A stretch of 64,000 nt of DNA from Metabacillus sp. KUDC1714 (GTDB taxonomy: Bacteria; Bacillota; Bacilli; Bacillales; Bacillaceae), in assembly GCF_014217835.1 (NCBI RefSeq), contig NZ_CP055263.1:2917501-2981500 (forward strand). The letters are read 5' to 3'. The position numbers were made by a program, and so were the translations under genes. The notes under the pieces are model-generated. The model was not told the origin of the DNA. It was given only the letters and a program-made list of their open reading frames with translations, and did no database searches. Positions 18,792 through 27,685 of this stretch are shown here, in pieces (position 1 is the first letter of the stretch; every line of letters begins with the position of its first letter).

Positions 18792-19409
18792 ATGGTGGAG
18801 AAAAGGAAATTTTTAATTTTAGGACATCCAAGAAGTGGTACCGGATTTATGGTGAAATTATTTCAGTTATTTGGATATGATATTGGACATGAAAAGATGG
18901 GCAAGGATGGAATTAGTAGCTGGATGTTTGCAGTAGAAGATTATCAAGTATATTGTGACAATACACTTAACAGGCAAGATTTCATTTTTGATTATATTAT
19001 TATGAATATTAGGCACCCTTTTGATATTGTATGTAGCACATATTACACAGAAAATATAGCAAAGGAAAGTTTGGAATATCGTAAAAAATATATAAATTTC
19101 GATGGTCTAAATGAAGTAGAAATGGCTGTGAAAAGTGTTCTTGAGTGGTATAAACGAATTGAATTACAAAGACCTATATTAAAAGTCTGTATTGATAAAA
19201 ATCCAGAAGAAAAATTATTTTATTTCTTAAAGCGGTTTGAAAATAAGGAATTAATTTTTCAAAATGTAAAGATAAAGGAAAAAGTAAACGCAAGATCACA
19301 CCCTGATATGGATTACTCTTTTTTAAAAGCCAATTGCAATAAAAATTTAATGTCACAGTTGGAAAATCTTTGTGAGTTATACGAATATAATATTGAAAAG
19401 ATTCCGTAA
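18792..19409 (+). CDS. sulfotransferase-like protein
   Basis: A 205-residue protein starting KFLILGHPRSGTGFMVKLFQ, the 5'-phosphosulfate binding loop of the sulfotransferase superfamily. IIMNIRHPFDIVCSTYYT is the second PAPS-contact block with the R-x-P-x-D-x-x-x-S spacing. It is shorter than most family members and than the relative at 2626, so it may be a minimal form. GAAAGGT precedes the ATG by about nine bases. It follows the three GT2 genes on the same strand after about 190 bases, which suggests sulfation of the glycan they build; that is inference. Confidence 0.7.
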   Translation: MVEKRKFLILGHPRSGTGFMVKLFQLFGYDIGHEKMGKDGISSWMFAVEDYQVYCDNTLNRQDFIFDYIIMNIRHPFDIVCSTYYTENIAKESLEYRKKYINFDGLNEVEMAVKSVLEWYKRIELQRPILKVCIDKNPEEKLFYFLKRFENKELIFQNVKIKEKVNARSHPDMDYSFLKANCNKNLMSQLENLCELYEYNIEKIP

Positions 19410-19694
19410 TAGCCAGTAATTAGTGCAAATAAGAATAATCATTAGTGACTAAAAATGATATTAACAGAGTTAAAAGGATACAACTGAGATAGAGAATATA
19501 CGATATACTAAAGGCAGTATGTGACCAAAATTGTTAAAAAATTAACATTATAAAAAATAATGAAACCTAAGAAAATAAATTTTAGACCTTTATCACACTA
19601 ATATAGTCAAGGATAGCTTTATGATACTCTACTTGCACTATAATGCATATTATATTCGTCACTCCAAATGAATCTAGGGATTAACGTTTCTTTA
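19410..19694. other. non-coding stretch
   Basis: AT-rich sequence after the sulfotransferase gene with no supported ORF and no clear terminator. Confidence 0.4.
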
Positions 19695-19786
19695 TCAACG
19701 CTGCCTTTCAAGTTCCTCTAACTTAGGAACTCATTTTCTGCTTCTAAAAGCTTAATGCGTACTTCTTCATTTTTCAACTTTTTTTC
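19695..19786 (-). pseudogene. fragment of an IS3-type OrfA C-terminus
   Basis: Read on the minus strand, KLKNEEVRIKLLEAENEFL continues after a one-base shift as KLEELERQR and a stop. This leucine-zipper-like ending is typical of OrfA proteins of IS3-family elements. Only about 90 bases remain and neither OrfB nor inverted repeats are seen. Confidence 0.45.
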
Positions 19787-19873
19787 TTAGGGCTTCATAT
19801 GGGAAATCGAGTGGCAAATTAGATTCTCCAAAAGATACATAGTTTTTATTACAGAATGATTTGAGGGGGGAGA

Positions 19874-20167
19874 TTAGCTTTCTCCCCTATCCAGATTATG
19901 ACTCAATTCAAACTTCCCTATTTCATGACCCCCAGTATGAAAATTAGATCCACCTGTCATTATTTTACTATACCTTTTTGCTATACTCTTATACTGTTTT
20001 AAGTCTTCTTTGCCTTGTTTTCGATGCCATATTTCTATTCCGTCGAAATGAAATTGCATTAACTCCCCAACGATCGTATCACCGTGAATGAGTAAAGGAT
20101 GTGCTAAAACGGCTACACCGCCAGCTCTATGAATTAACTCTAATCCATTACTTGTGAAAGTTCCAAT
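19874..20167 (-). pseudogene. C-terminal fragment of a PHP-domain phosphoesterase
   Basis: The minus-strand frame reads ELIHRAGGVAVLAHPLLIHG, then GIEIWHRKQGKEDLKQY and IMTGGSNFHTGGHEIGKF, then a stop. The L-A-H-P and T-G-G-S-x-F-H motifs are the last two metal-binding blocks of PHP (polymerase and histidinol phosphatase) domains. The N-terminal half is missing: an in-frame stop lies directly upstream at 20168-20170, next to the end of pgcA. It marks the junction between glycan locus and backbone. Confidence 0.75.
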
Positions 20168-20198
20168 TTATCCGCTGCACATTTTTGGGTTACTAGAA

Positions 20199-21941
20199 TC
20201 AAAAAGAAATAATATCTTTTACTATCTTCATCACATCGTTTTCTAGTCTCATCAATAACTTTTCACTTTCATTCAGTGAAGTGCTTTTAACTGAAAAATA
20301 AAACTTAGCTTTTGGCTCTGTTCCAGAAGGACGTATAGCAACCCATGAAAGATCCGCTAAATGGAATTTTAATACATTTGATGAGGGGAGTTTTATAAAA
20401 GCTTCCTCTCCAGTCAAAAGGTTTAAACGTTTACTTGATTGATAGTCTTCTATAACAGATATTGTAAGTCCAGCAATTTCTTCTGGCGGATTCTTTCTAA
20501 ATGAAGTTAAAATGTTGGAGATTTGCTTTTTACCTTCTTTTCCTTTTAATGTTAATGATTTTAAATACTCTTTGTAGAAACCGTATTTCTTATAAATTTC
20601 AATAAGCCCTTGATATAATGATTTGCCTTGTCCTTTATAGTAAGCAGCGACTTCAGCTGCAAAAACGGCAGATTGGATAGCATCTTTATCACGAACAAAG
20701 TCACTGATTAAATAGCCATAGCTTTCTTCATAACCAAATTGGAATATATGATTTTTTGTTTGTTCAAATTCCTTGATTTTTTCGCCAATATATTTGAAGC
20801 CAGTTAAAGTATCGACGGTTTTTAATCCAAAATCATCAGCGATGACACGTCCAATTTCTGAAGTCACTATCGTTTTAATTACAACACCGTTTTTAGGTAG
20901 TATCCCTCTTTCTTTTTTTTGAGACAACATATAATAAAGCATTAAGGCTCCCATTTGATTACCGGTTAAAATGACGTAATTGCCTTTCTCATTTTTCACA
21001 GCAACACCTAGGCGGTCACCATCTGGATCGGTCGCCATTAAAATATCAGCGTCAATTTGTTTTCCATATTGAATAGCCAATTCAAATGCTGCGTGTTCTT
21101 CTGGGTTTGGTGAAGTCACAGTTGAAAAGTTCGGATCTGGCTTTTCTTGCTCTTTAACAACTGTAATATTTTCAAAACCGAATGCTTTTAAACCTGCAAT
21201 AACAGGTTTATTTGATGAACCGTGAAGTGGAGTAAAAACAATTTTTAAATCTCTTTTGAATTTATCAACCATATTGCTGTTCAATTGGATAGTCATCAGC
21301 TTTTCAAGATAAGCAGTGTAAATATCCTCACCAATGTAAGATAATAAACCACTAATCAATAATTCTTTTTCTTCTATTACTTCAACTGTTAACTCATTTT
21401 CAACTCCTTCGACAAACTGAATGATTTTGTTAGCTGCTGTTGGAGGAATTTGCCCTCCATCTTCTCCATACACTTTGAAACCGTTATATTCTGGTGGATT
21501 ATGACTTGCAGTAATAACGACACCTGCATAAGCGTTTAAATAACGAACTGCGAATGATAATTCAGGTGTCGGACGCAGCTCATCAAAAATGCAGACCTTT
21601 ATTCCCTGTTGGCCAACTGTTTTTGCTACTTCTAGCGCAAATCCAGGTGACTTATGCCGGGAATCATACGCAATGACCACACCACGTCTTTTTGCTTCTT
21701 CGCCTTGCTCAACAATGTAATCAGCTAAGCCTTTAGCCGCTTTACGGACTGTATAGATATTCATACGATTTGTCCCAGGTCCTATTTCTCCACGAATACC
21801 GCCTGTACCAAATTCTAAATTTTTGTAAAAACTGTCTTCTAATACCTTCTCATCATTCTGCATTTCTAGTAATAACTCTCTTAATTCTTTATCCAATAGT
21901 TTATAAGAAAGCCAATTTTCAACTTTCTTTTTCCATGTCAT
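20199..21941 (-). CDS. pgcA: alpha-phosphoglucomutase/phosphomannomutase
   Basis: A 580-residue phosphohexomutase, the expected length for Bacillus Pgc[19 protein letters not shown] is the N-terminal signature, [17 protein letters not shown] holds the phosphorylated Ser, DPDGDRLG the metal site, GYEESYGYL the sugar-binding loop and [17 protein letters not shown] the phosphate-binding C-terminal domain. It interconverts glucose-6-phosphate and glucose-1-phosphate, feeding UDP-glucose for teichoic acids, glycolipids and surface glycans. A good AGGAGG-like site precedes the ATG. It is transcribed alone, convergent with the decayed PHP fragment. Confidence 0.95.
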   Translation of the reverse strand: MTWKKKVENWLSYKLLDKELRELLLEMQNDEKVLEDSFYKNLEFGTGGIRGEIGPGTNRMNIYTVRKAAKGLADYIVEQGEEAKRRGVVIAYDSRHKSPGFALEVAKTVGQQGIKVCIFDELRPTPELSFAVRYLNAYAGVVITASHNPPEYNGFKVYGEDGGQIPPTAANKIIQFVEGVENELTVEVIEEKELLISGLLSYIGEDIYTAYLEKLMTIQLNSNMVDKFKRDLKIVFTPLHGSSNKPVIAGLKAFGFENITVVKEQEKPDPNFSTVTSPNPEEHAAFELAIQYGKQIDADILMATDPDGDRLGVAVKNEKGNYVILTGNQMGALMLYYMLSQKKERGILPKNGVVIKTIVTSEIGRVIADDFGLKTVDTLTGFKYIGEKIKEFEQTKNHIFQFGYEESYGYLISDFVRDKDAIQSAVFAAEVAAYYKGQGKSLYQGLIEIYKKYGFYKEYLKSLTLKGKEGKKQISNILTSFRKNPPEEIAGLTISVIEDYQSSKRLNLLTGEEAFIKLPSSNVLKFHLADLSWVAIRPSGTEPKAKFYFSVKSTSLNESEKLLMRLENDVMKIVKDIISF

Positions 21942-22375
21942 ATTAATTCCTCCTTTTGATTGACGTTGATTGTGATTCTTTAAGCGGATTATTCCCTAAT
22001 GTAGAAATTTATATCATATTGTAAAATAATCCAAGCTTATAAAATTGATAGATTTAATAATCCCCGTGTTCTAGTTTCACCAAAAGAATAACACCATTTA
22101 TTATATGTAGAACAAAATATTGGGGAACAAAGATTATTATATCTTCATCTTTTTAAAGCTAGAGGACATAGGGGAAATCCTTCTCCTTTAACTAAGTGTA
22201 ACAAAGAGTATCCAAGGGACTGACTTAAAGGTCAATTCCCTTATTAATATTTGGTAGCAAACGAATTAAGGTATGCCTTTCAAATTTATAAAACATTATA
22301 TATTTTTACATAAAGAGACATCGGATGTTTCATACTAAATGATACGTAATCATGAATGTTTGAAGGAGAAGGTTT
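21942..22375. other. divergent intergenic region with one hairpin
   Basis: About 430 bases between pgcA (minus) and the DUF421 gene (plus). An imperfect hairpin at 22214-22242 (AAGGGA...TCCCTT with inner GAC/GTC) is visible but lacks a T-run. No ORF is supported. Promoters for both genes must lie here. Confidence 0.4.
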
Positions 22376-23068
22376 ATGCCGAGTTGGATTGAGGTAATCA
22401 TTCGTTCGACCCTACTAATTTTAGGGCTTTTTTTCATTACTAAGCTTTTGGGGAAAAAGCAGTTATCGAAGCTGTCTTTTTTTGAATATATTTTAGGAAT
22501 TACAGTAGGTGATATTGCTGGAACACTCTCAATGGATATTGAATTACATGTAATAAATGGTGTAGTCTCAATTCTTATCTGGACGTTATTTCCAATTATT
22601 ATTTCGATCTTTTCATTAAAAAGTAAAAAATTTCGAGACATTGTTGAAGGAAAGGCAACGACATTTATCCAAGATGGGAAAATACTGGAGGAAAATCTCA
22701 GGAATGAAAAATATAGTACAGATGAATTACTTGAACAACTTCGCAAAAGAGATGTTTTTAACGTTTCAGATGTCGAGTTTGCTATTCTTGAAACAAATGG
22801 TGAATTAAGTGTCCTGTTAAAAAAAGAAATGCAAGCTGTGAAATGGGGAGATCTCTTTCCAGATGGTTCCTCTGATAAGGTCCCACTAACAGTAATTATG
22901 GACGGAACTTATCTAAATGAGACAATATATAGTGCGGGATATAGTATAGATTGGATAAGAAATAAGCTAAAACTTAAATGTGCAAATGTAGAAGATGTCT
23001 TTTTAGGTCAGGTTGATTCGTCTGGGAATTTATATTTAGATTACTATGATGACGACAAGCAACAGTAG
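22376..23068 (+). CDS. DUF421 (YetF-like) membrane protein
   Basis: A 230-residue protein. Three hydrophobic segments fill the first 80 residues (ILGLFFITKLLGKKQLSKL and following), then a soluble part with TFIQDGKILEENLRNEKYS, ELLEQLRKRDVFNVSDVEFA and ILETNGELSVLLK. This is the Bacillus YetF/YkjA-type architecture, whose molecular role is uncertain; members are induced or required in spores of some species. AAGGAGAAGG precedes the ATG. A 70-residue helical protein follows after 15 bases, so they form an operon. A second DUF421 gene lies at 27686. Confidence 0.85.
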   Translation: MPSWIEVIIRSTLLILGLFFITKLLGKKQLSKLSFFEYILGITVGDIAGTLSMDIELHVINGVVSILIWTLFPIIISIFSLKSKKFRDIVEGKATTFIQDGKILEENLRNEKYSTDELLEQLRKRDVFNVSDVEFAILETNGELSVLLKKEMQAVKWGDLFPDGSSDKVPLTVIMDGTYLNETIYSAGYSIDWIRNKLKLKCANVEDVFLGQVDSSGNLYLDYYDDDKQQ

Positions 23069-23083
23069 AGAGTGGGGGAAAGT

Positions 23084-23296
23084 ATGAGTTTACTTGAAAA
23101 AATGTTTAGTGAGGTATTGGAAAGAAATTATCGCCAGCATGATAGGATTCAAAGGAATGAAGATGAAAGACTTCGCAAAATACAGATTGGCTTGAAGCAG
23201 ATTGACGAGCTTGCTGAGTCATTTGAACAAAGGATGGACCTGGCTGCTTCTGAAATGGAACAAATGATATTAAAAAATAATAAGATAGAAAAATAA
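23084..23296 (+). CDS. small coiled-coil-like protein
   Basis: A 70-residue charged helical protein (MSLLEKMFSEVLERNYRQHD, RIQRNEDERLRKIQIGLKQ) with no recognised domain. ATG 23084 is chosen because GGGGGAAAG lies just upstream; an earlier GTG at 23072 overlaps that site. It follows the DUF421 gene closely and is likely co-transcribed, so it may assist that membrane protein, but this is only context. Confidence 0.65.
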   Translation: MSLLEKMFSEVLERNYRQHDRIQRNEDERLRKIQIGLKQIDELAESFEQRMDLAASEMEQMILKNNKIEK

Positions 23297-23378
23297 TTCA
23301 CCATAAAAAACGTCCAAACAAAACCTCTTCTTTCATCATATAGTGTAGGGATGATAGCAAAGAGGAGGTGCTTAGCAC

Positions 23379-23504
23379 ATGGGTTACGGTTACGGTGGTG
23401 GTAACTATGGTTATGGTGGTGGCGGTTATTACGGCAGCACATTTGTGTTAATTGTTGTATTGTTCATCTTATTAATCATTGTAGGTGCATCTTTCTATAA
23501 CTAA
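23379..23504 (+). CDS. YjcZ-family sporulation protein
   Basis: A 41-residue protein: a Gly/Tyr-rich start ([19 protein letters not shown]) followed by one hydrophobic helix ([20 protein letters not shown]) and YN. This is the YjcZ/sporulation small-protein family found in multiple copies in Bacillaceae. AGAGGAGGTG precedes the ATG by eight bases, and a strong terminator follows at 23530, so it is a single-gene unit. Spore or forespore membrane location is inferred from the family. Confidence 0.9.
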   Translation: MGYGYGGGNYGYGGGGYYGSTFVLIVVLFILLIIVGASFYN

Positions 23505-23529
23505 TGTTATAGCCAATTAAGTGTGTTGG

Positions 23530-23564
23530 AAGTACGAGCAATCTTTGCTCGTACTTTCTTTTTT
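23530..23564 (+). terminator. strong intrinsic terminator of the yjcZ-like gene
   Basis: A perfect 11-bp stem (AAGTACGAGCA / TGCTCGTACTT) with loop ATCTT is followed by a T-rich tract. It lies 26 bases after the stop codon. Confidence 0.92.
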
Positions 23565-23633
23565 CCAAGAGATTGTTATCACATTTTGCCTAGAAGGTCA
23601 TAGGATATATCATGAATTAAGGAGGCTTAGAAA

Positions 23634-23888
23634 ATGGATAATAAATTTTTCAAAAACCTTGAGAATAAAACAGGAGTAAACATGAATGATGTTTTTTCTT
23701 TGGCTAATTCTTTACAGGGTGCAAACTTTAAAGATGAAAAAACTGTCCGAAATGTGATCCAACGAGTTTCTCAAATTGCCAACAAACCAGTTTCAAAGCA
23801 AATGGAAGATAAAATTGTTAATTCCATTGTCAATGGTAATGAAAAGTTAGATTTTAATACAATTTCAAAAATGATAAACAAAAAGTAA
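23634..23888 (+). CDS. spoVIF: stage VI sporulation protein F
   Basis: An 84-residue protein (MDNKFFKNLENKTGVNMNDV, FKDEKTVRNVIQRVSQIANK, KLDFNTISKMINK) matching SpoVIF, formerly YjcC, which in Bacillus subtilis is a late mother-cell factor needed for proper coat assembly. AAGGAGG precedes the ATG. A terminator follows at 23911. Its place just upstream of yjcD (apart from sasA) matches the B. subtilis order. Confidence 0.9.
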   Translation: MDNKFFKNLENKTGVNMNDVFSLANSLQGANFKDEKTVRNVIQRVSQIANKPVSKQMEDKIVNSIVNGNEKLDFNTISKMINKK

Positions 23889-23910
23889 CCACATATTAAT
23901 TGTGTTGTTG

Positions 23911-23943
23911 ACCAGCTAAATCAACCTGATTAGCTGGTTTTTT
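23911..23943 (+). terminator. intrinsic terminator of spoVIF
   Basis: ACCAGCTAA pairs with TTAGCTGGT around a ten-base loop, followed by a run of six T. It begins 23 bases after the spoVIF stop. Confidence 0.9.
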
Positions 23944-24047
23944 GCTGAAATCATTCTAATAGTGTTAAACCCTTCCACCTTATTTTCATCTGAATTTCAC
24001 TAATCTATTCTATCGTTAAAGGGAATAAAAAAGAGGTGATCATAAAA

Positions 24048-24704
24048 TTGAGACAAGTTAGGACTGGGTTAGAAGAATGGAGAAATTTCTTATTAATCTA
24101 TAAATTTGCATTGGATGAAATCAATACGAAATTGAAAATCCTTAATGAGGAGTTTAAATTTGTACATCAGCATAATCCAATTGAACATATTAAATCTAGA
24201 ATAAAAGATCCAGCAAGTATAATAAGAAAGCTGCAAAGGAAGGGTCTTACTTTGACGAAAGAAAAAGCGGTGAAACATATTCATGACCTTGCTGGTGTAC
24301 GGATCATCTGCGCATTTGTATCTGATATTTATAAGATTTATGACATGATTTCTGGTCAAGATGATATTACAATTTTAAAAGTAAAGGATTATCTTAAGGA
24401 ACCAAAGCCAAATGGATATAAAAGTCTACACTTACTGGTTGAAATTCCTGTTTTTTTATCAAATCTAACTGAACAAGTTAAAGTTGAAATCCAAATTCGC
24501 ACAATCGCAATGGATTTTTGGGCAAGCCTAGAACATAAAATTTATTATAAATATGATAAATCAGTACCTGTGCATGTAAAAGATGAACTAAAAGAAGCTG
24601 CGGAAATGGCCCAGTTTTTGGATCATAAAATGAAGAGGATTCACGATGAAATGATGGTGTATAAAGTGAAGGAGAAACTAGAGATAACTCGAGTTATTAT
24701 CTAG
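24048..24704 (+). CDS. sasA: small alarmone synthetase, YwaC/SasA/RelP type
   Basis: A 218-residue (p)ppGpp synthetase domain protein without hydrolase or TGS/ACT domains. WRNFLLIYKFALDEINTKLK, NPIEHIKSRIKDPASI, HIHDLAGVRIICAFVSDIY, KVKDYLKEPKPNGYKSLHL and VEIQIRTIAMDFWASLEHK, the last with the catalytic Glu, match YwaC of Bacillus subtilis more closely than YjbM. It transfers pyrophosphate from ATP to GTP or GDP; in B. subtilis ywaC responds to cell-envelope stress. TTG 24048 is preferred: AGAGGTGA sits eight bases before it, while the GTG at 24036 lies inside that site. It stands between spoVIF and yjcD, which is not its B. subtilis location. Confidence 0.88.
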   Translation: MRQVRTGLEEWRNFLLIYKFALDEINTKLKILNEEFKFVHQHNPIEHIKSRIKDPASIIRKLQRKGLTLTKEKAVKHIHDLAGVRIICAFVSDIYKIYDMISGQDDITILKVKDYLKEPKPNGYKSLHLLVEIPVFLSNLTEQVKVEIQIRTIAMDFWASLEHKIYYKYDKSVPVHVKDELKEAAEMAQFLDHKMKRIHDEMMVYKVKEKLEITRVII

Positions 24705-24717
24705 GGGATTTTTTACA

Positions 24718-24861
24718 AAAGGCTGTATTCGCAAATTTGTGCTATATAACAAGTATGGGGAATGGTTGACTTCCGCTTCAGGATGCTCGCTCCAATAAAC
24801 CTAAAATTGTTTTTGTTCAAGAAACTATTTAAAAAACAACAATCTTCTAGAAAAGAGCCTT
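24718..24861. repeat. dispersed intergenic repeat, short copy
   Basis: Begins AAAGGCTG and ends AAAAGAGCCTT, so the ends are inverted. Its left flank and right third match the 38198-38421 copy (GGATGCTCGCT; CAACAATCTTYTAGAAAAG). The GC-rich centre present in the other copy is missing, leaving 144 bases. It looks like a MITE-type element with a central deletion. Confidence 0.7.
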
Positions 24862-24867
24862 ACAAAA

Positions 24868-24907
24868 AATGCTTAGTAAAGTGAGGTTCTACTAAGCATT
24901 TCTTATA
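24868..24907. terminator. bidirectional terminator between sasA and yjcD
   Basis: AAATGCTTAGTA pairs with TACTAAGCATTT, with A-rich sequence on the left and T-rich on the right. It can stop both the forward sasA transcript and the convergent yjcD transcript. Confidence 0.85.
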
Positions 24908-24930
24908 ATTTATTAGGCTAGCGTAAATTT

Positions 24931-27210
24931 TTAAAATAAAGTCTTAAGAAACCTTGAAGCTACAGCTTTTCTTCCTCGTCTTTTAGAAGGAGTCGAGATG
25001 AATAAATGTTCTTTTGCACGTGTCATCGCTACATATAGTAAGCGACGTTCCTCCTCTAGGAATTCATAGTTTCCTTTTCTAGCAGACTCTAGTGCAAAAT
25101 CATGAGGAATAGAGCCATCTACAGCCCCTACGATATATACATATTTATACTCTAGACCTTTTGATCGATGAATCGTCATAAGCTGAACACCAGCTTCGGT
25201 TGCCTGTTTTTGTCCTTTTAATGCTTTTTGAGTTAAGGTCATATGATCAGTATGTTGAAGAAATTCTGTAACAGTAGAAAATTTCTTCGCGACTACTTTT
25301 AAATCGTTAAGATCATCCGAACCTTTGTCGATTGTATTGCCTTCATTACCTAGTTTTTTAAGATAGTCATTGAAACCAAGTTCTTTTTCGATGGTTTGAA
25401 TTGCGCTAGCAGGCTTATCTTTTGTCAAAGCGCTGATTTTTGGAACAATTTTTTTGAGCTTTGCCATTTGAAATGCATGAAGCCCATTTAAATATAATAA
25501 AGCATCAACAAGTGAGCAATCATGAAGAATGGATAAGGCCTTCACATCATTAAGAACAGATTGTTTTAAAAATAAAGCGCGAATTAGTTCGGTTAATGCC
25601 GATGAATCATCAGGATCGACACTAAGTCGTAAGTAACTTAGAACACCACGAACCATTTTTCGTTCATAGAATGAACTCTGCTCTTTTTCAATGACGAATG
25701 GGATACTTGATTGAACAAATCGTTCAAAAACTGCTCGTCCGCCAGTATGTGTTCGGTATAAAATCACAAACTCTTTAGGCAATGCACCAGCTTCAATTTT
25801 TTCTTTAATATCATTGACAATCAAGGTTGCTTCTTCTTCTTCATCATATGGAGAAAAACAAACAGGTAATTGATCTGTCTGGAATTGAGCGTACATCTTT
25901 TTGCTTAAGCGCTGTTTATTTTTCGAAATCACTTCATTTGCAGAGGAAACAATATGATGATCTGATCGATAATTTGAGGAAAGCGTAATAATAGTAGCTT
26001 CAGGGTATTCCTCTTTAAAATTCAGAATAAAGGATGGCTCGCTTCCTCTGAAGCTATAAATTGTTTGATCATCATCGCCAACACCGCATATATTATTTGT
26101 ATGATTGGATAATAGCTTAATAAGCTTATATTGAACTGGATTGATATCCTGAAATTCATCGATTAGAAAATAGCGAAATCGCTTCTGATAGGCTTCTAGT
26201 ACACTAGGATTTTCTCTTAACATTTCATAGCATTTTACTAGCATATCATCGAAATCGAATTGGCCACGCTCACGCTTTTGCTCTTCATAATAATTGTAGA
26301 GAGATAATGCCTTTTCTTCCCACTCATCAGCAGGATGGATATCGGTAGGAGTTTTCATCGTATTTTTCCAATACCCGATTTGTTGGATCGCTTGGTCAAA
26401 AGGAAAATCCTTTTCATCAATACCCATTTCTCTGCATGCTTGTTTAAGGTAGCTTTCCTTTTGCCAATCCCATTTTAGTAAATGCTGTCCATTCCACTTT
26501 TCTCTGTTGTCATGAAGTAGCATTTTGTAAAAGATACTGTGGAAGGTTCCAATGACAAGCTGGTTTAGTTGGTTTGCTGTTAGCCTTGTGTGCTTGATAA
26601 GGCGTTCATGCATTTCTCGTGCTGCTTTTGCTGTAAAGGTAACAAGCATCATTGAGGTTGGATCAATTGCTTTTTCTTCCATCATATATAGCGCCCTTGT
26701 TGTAAGGACACGCGTTTTTCCACTTCCTGCACCAGCTAGGATTAGAAGTGGCCCCTCTATTGTCGTTACAGCTTCTTTTTGTTCAACATCGAGAGGAATC
26801 CCGAGTAGTGATGAAGGTGTTTTGCTTTTGAGTGTGAAAGGTGTTCGCCCTTTTAGAACCTGTGGCTCTTGCCATTCTGTTACAGTGGGCTTTTCAAGTG
26901 TTGCAATCGACCTAGATTTAGGAATTCGAAAACCGTTTTGTTCAGAATATTCGCATTCTAAGTTAGGTTGTTGTGTTGAAATCGATTGAATAGGAGGACT
27001 GCTAACGATATCCGTACACCTTAGGTTATCTTCTTTGTTCGTGTGGTAGAAAAAGGGTGGCTTGTTCAATCCAAGATATAATTTAACTGGCAACCCACAA
27101 GCTTTGCAACTTACGTTGTCTTTAAGGCTAGCTTCATAGATACGCTGATAATCTTCTCGAGGCAAATTTTCTAAAGATAGATCAAATTCATTCATTTTTG
27201 CAACTTTCAT
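24931..27210 (-). CDS. yjcD: UvrD/PcrA-like superfamily 1 DNA helicase YjcD
   Basis: A 759-residue helicase, the same length as B. subtilis YjcD. An N-terminal part with paired Cys (CKACGLPVKL, then a Cys in DNLRC) precedes the motor. Motifs: Walker A ILAGAGSGKTRVLTTRA, motif II FLIDEFQDINPVQ, motif III GVGDDDQTIYSFRGS, motif IV SSNYRSDHH, motif V MTIHRSKGLEYKYVYIVGA and motif VI YVAMTRAKEHLF. ATG 27210 is chosen because GGGAGGAGG lies just upstream; the track of open sequence extends 21 codons further without a site. It has its own terminator. The cellular role is unproven; repair is a family-based guess. Confidence 0.92.
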   Translation of the reverse strand: MKVAKMNEFDLSLENLPREDYQRIYEASLKDNVSCKACGLPVKLYLGLNKPPFFYHTNKEDNLRCTDIVSSPPIQSISTQQPNLECEYSEQNGFRIPKSRSIATLEKPTVTEWQEPQVLKGRTPFTLKSKTPSSLLGIPLDVEQKEAVTTIEGPLLILAGAGSGKTRVLTTRALYMMEEKAIDPTSMMLVTFTAKAAREMHERLIKHTRLTANQLNQLVIGTFHSIFYKMLLHDNREKWNGQHLLKWDWQKESYLKQACREMGIDEKDFPFDQAIQQIGYWKNTMKTPTDIHPADEWEEKALSLYNYYEEQKRERGQFDFDDMLVKCYEMLRENPSVLEAYQKRFRYFLIDEFQDINPVQYKLIKLLSNHTNNICGVGDDDQTIYSFRGSEPSFILNFKEEYPEATIITLSSNYRSDHHIVSSANEVISKNKQRLSKKMYAQFQTDQLPVCFSPYDEEEEATLIVNDIKEKIEAGALPKEFVILYRTHTGGRAVFERFVQSSIPFVIEKEQSSFYERKMVRGVLSYLRLSVDPDDSSALTELIRALFLKQSVLNDVKALSILHDCSLVDALLYLNGLHAFQMAKLKKIVPKISALTKDKPASAIQTIEKELGFNDYLKKLGNEGNTIDKGSDDLNDLKVVAKKFSTVTEFLQHTDHMTLTQKALKGQKQATEAGVQLMTIHRSKGLEYKYVYIVGAVDGSIPHDFALESARKGNYEFLEEERRLLYVAMTRAKEHLFISTPSKRRGRKAVASRFLKTLF

Positions 27211-27387
27211 GGTGATCCTCCTCCCATAAAGAATTATCTTCGTACGTATATGTAAATAAAGGATTATAAACAACGTTATTAAAAATAGGCGACAAAATCT
27301 ATCTTAACAGAATGGATACATATCGAAAAGCTTAAGTTATTCGGTTCAAGCGAGGAAATTTGAGGAATAACGAAAGGGAGAAGAAAA

Positions 27388-27615
27388 ATGGGTTATATTT
27401 TGCCAATTCAACAGTATACGTATATTCAATATGCGAATCGAAATGTCCCCGTTCAAAATCATTATTCACATACACTCCGACCTACCGCTGTTCAATCGGA
27501 CATGAAAAAACAGAGATTTGAAGATATTTTAGATTATAAAATGAGATCAATGAAAACGAATAAAAATTCCGAATCATTTATAGTAAAAGGGAAGTATATA
27601 GACAGATATGCTTAA
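27388..27615 (+). CDS. small conserved-looking protein of unknown function
   Basis: A 75-residue protein (MGYILPIQQYTYIQYANRN, KKQRFEDILDYKMRSMKTN, ESFIVKGKYIDRYA). GAAAGGGAG precedes the ATG at normal spacing and a terminator follows at 27649, so it looks like a real single-gene unit. No domain, signal or membrane segment is seen. It is divergent from yjcD with a shared 180-base promoter region. Confidence 0.75.
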   Translation: MGYILPIQQYTYIQYANRNVPVQNHYSHTLRPTAVQSDMKKQRFEDILDYKMRSMKTNKNSESFIVKGKYIDRYA

Positions 27616-27648
27616 ACTAGTTGAAATGGGTCTATTAGTAGTATAGAT

Positions 27649-27678
27649 AAGGCTGACACAGAAAAAAGTGTCAGCCTT
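27649..27678. terminator. bidirectional terminator
   Basis: AAGGCTGACAC pairs perfectly with GTGTCAGCCTT around an A-rich loop. It lies between two convergent genes, the 75-residue protein gene and the second DUF421 gene, and likely serves both. Confidence 0.85.
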
Positions 27679-27685
27679 TACCTAC

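Noticed and set aside
26552..26989. 145-codon plus-strand ORF
   Set aside because: It is antisense to the helicase motifs of yjcD, with no ribosome binding site and low-complexity Ser/Val-rich translation.
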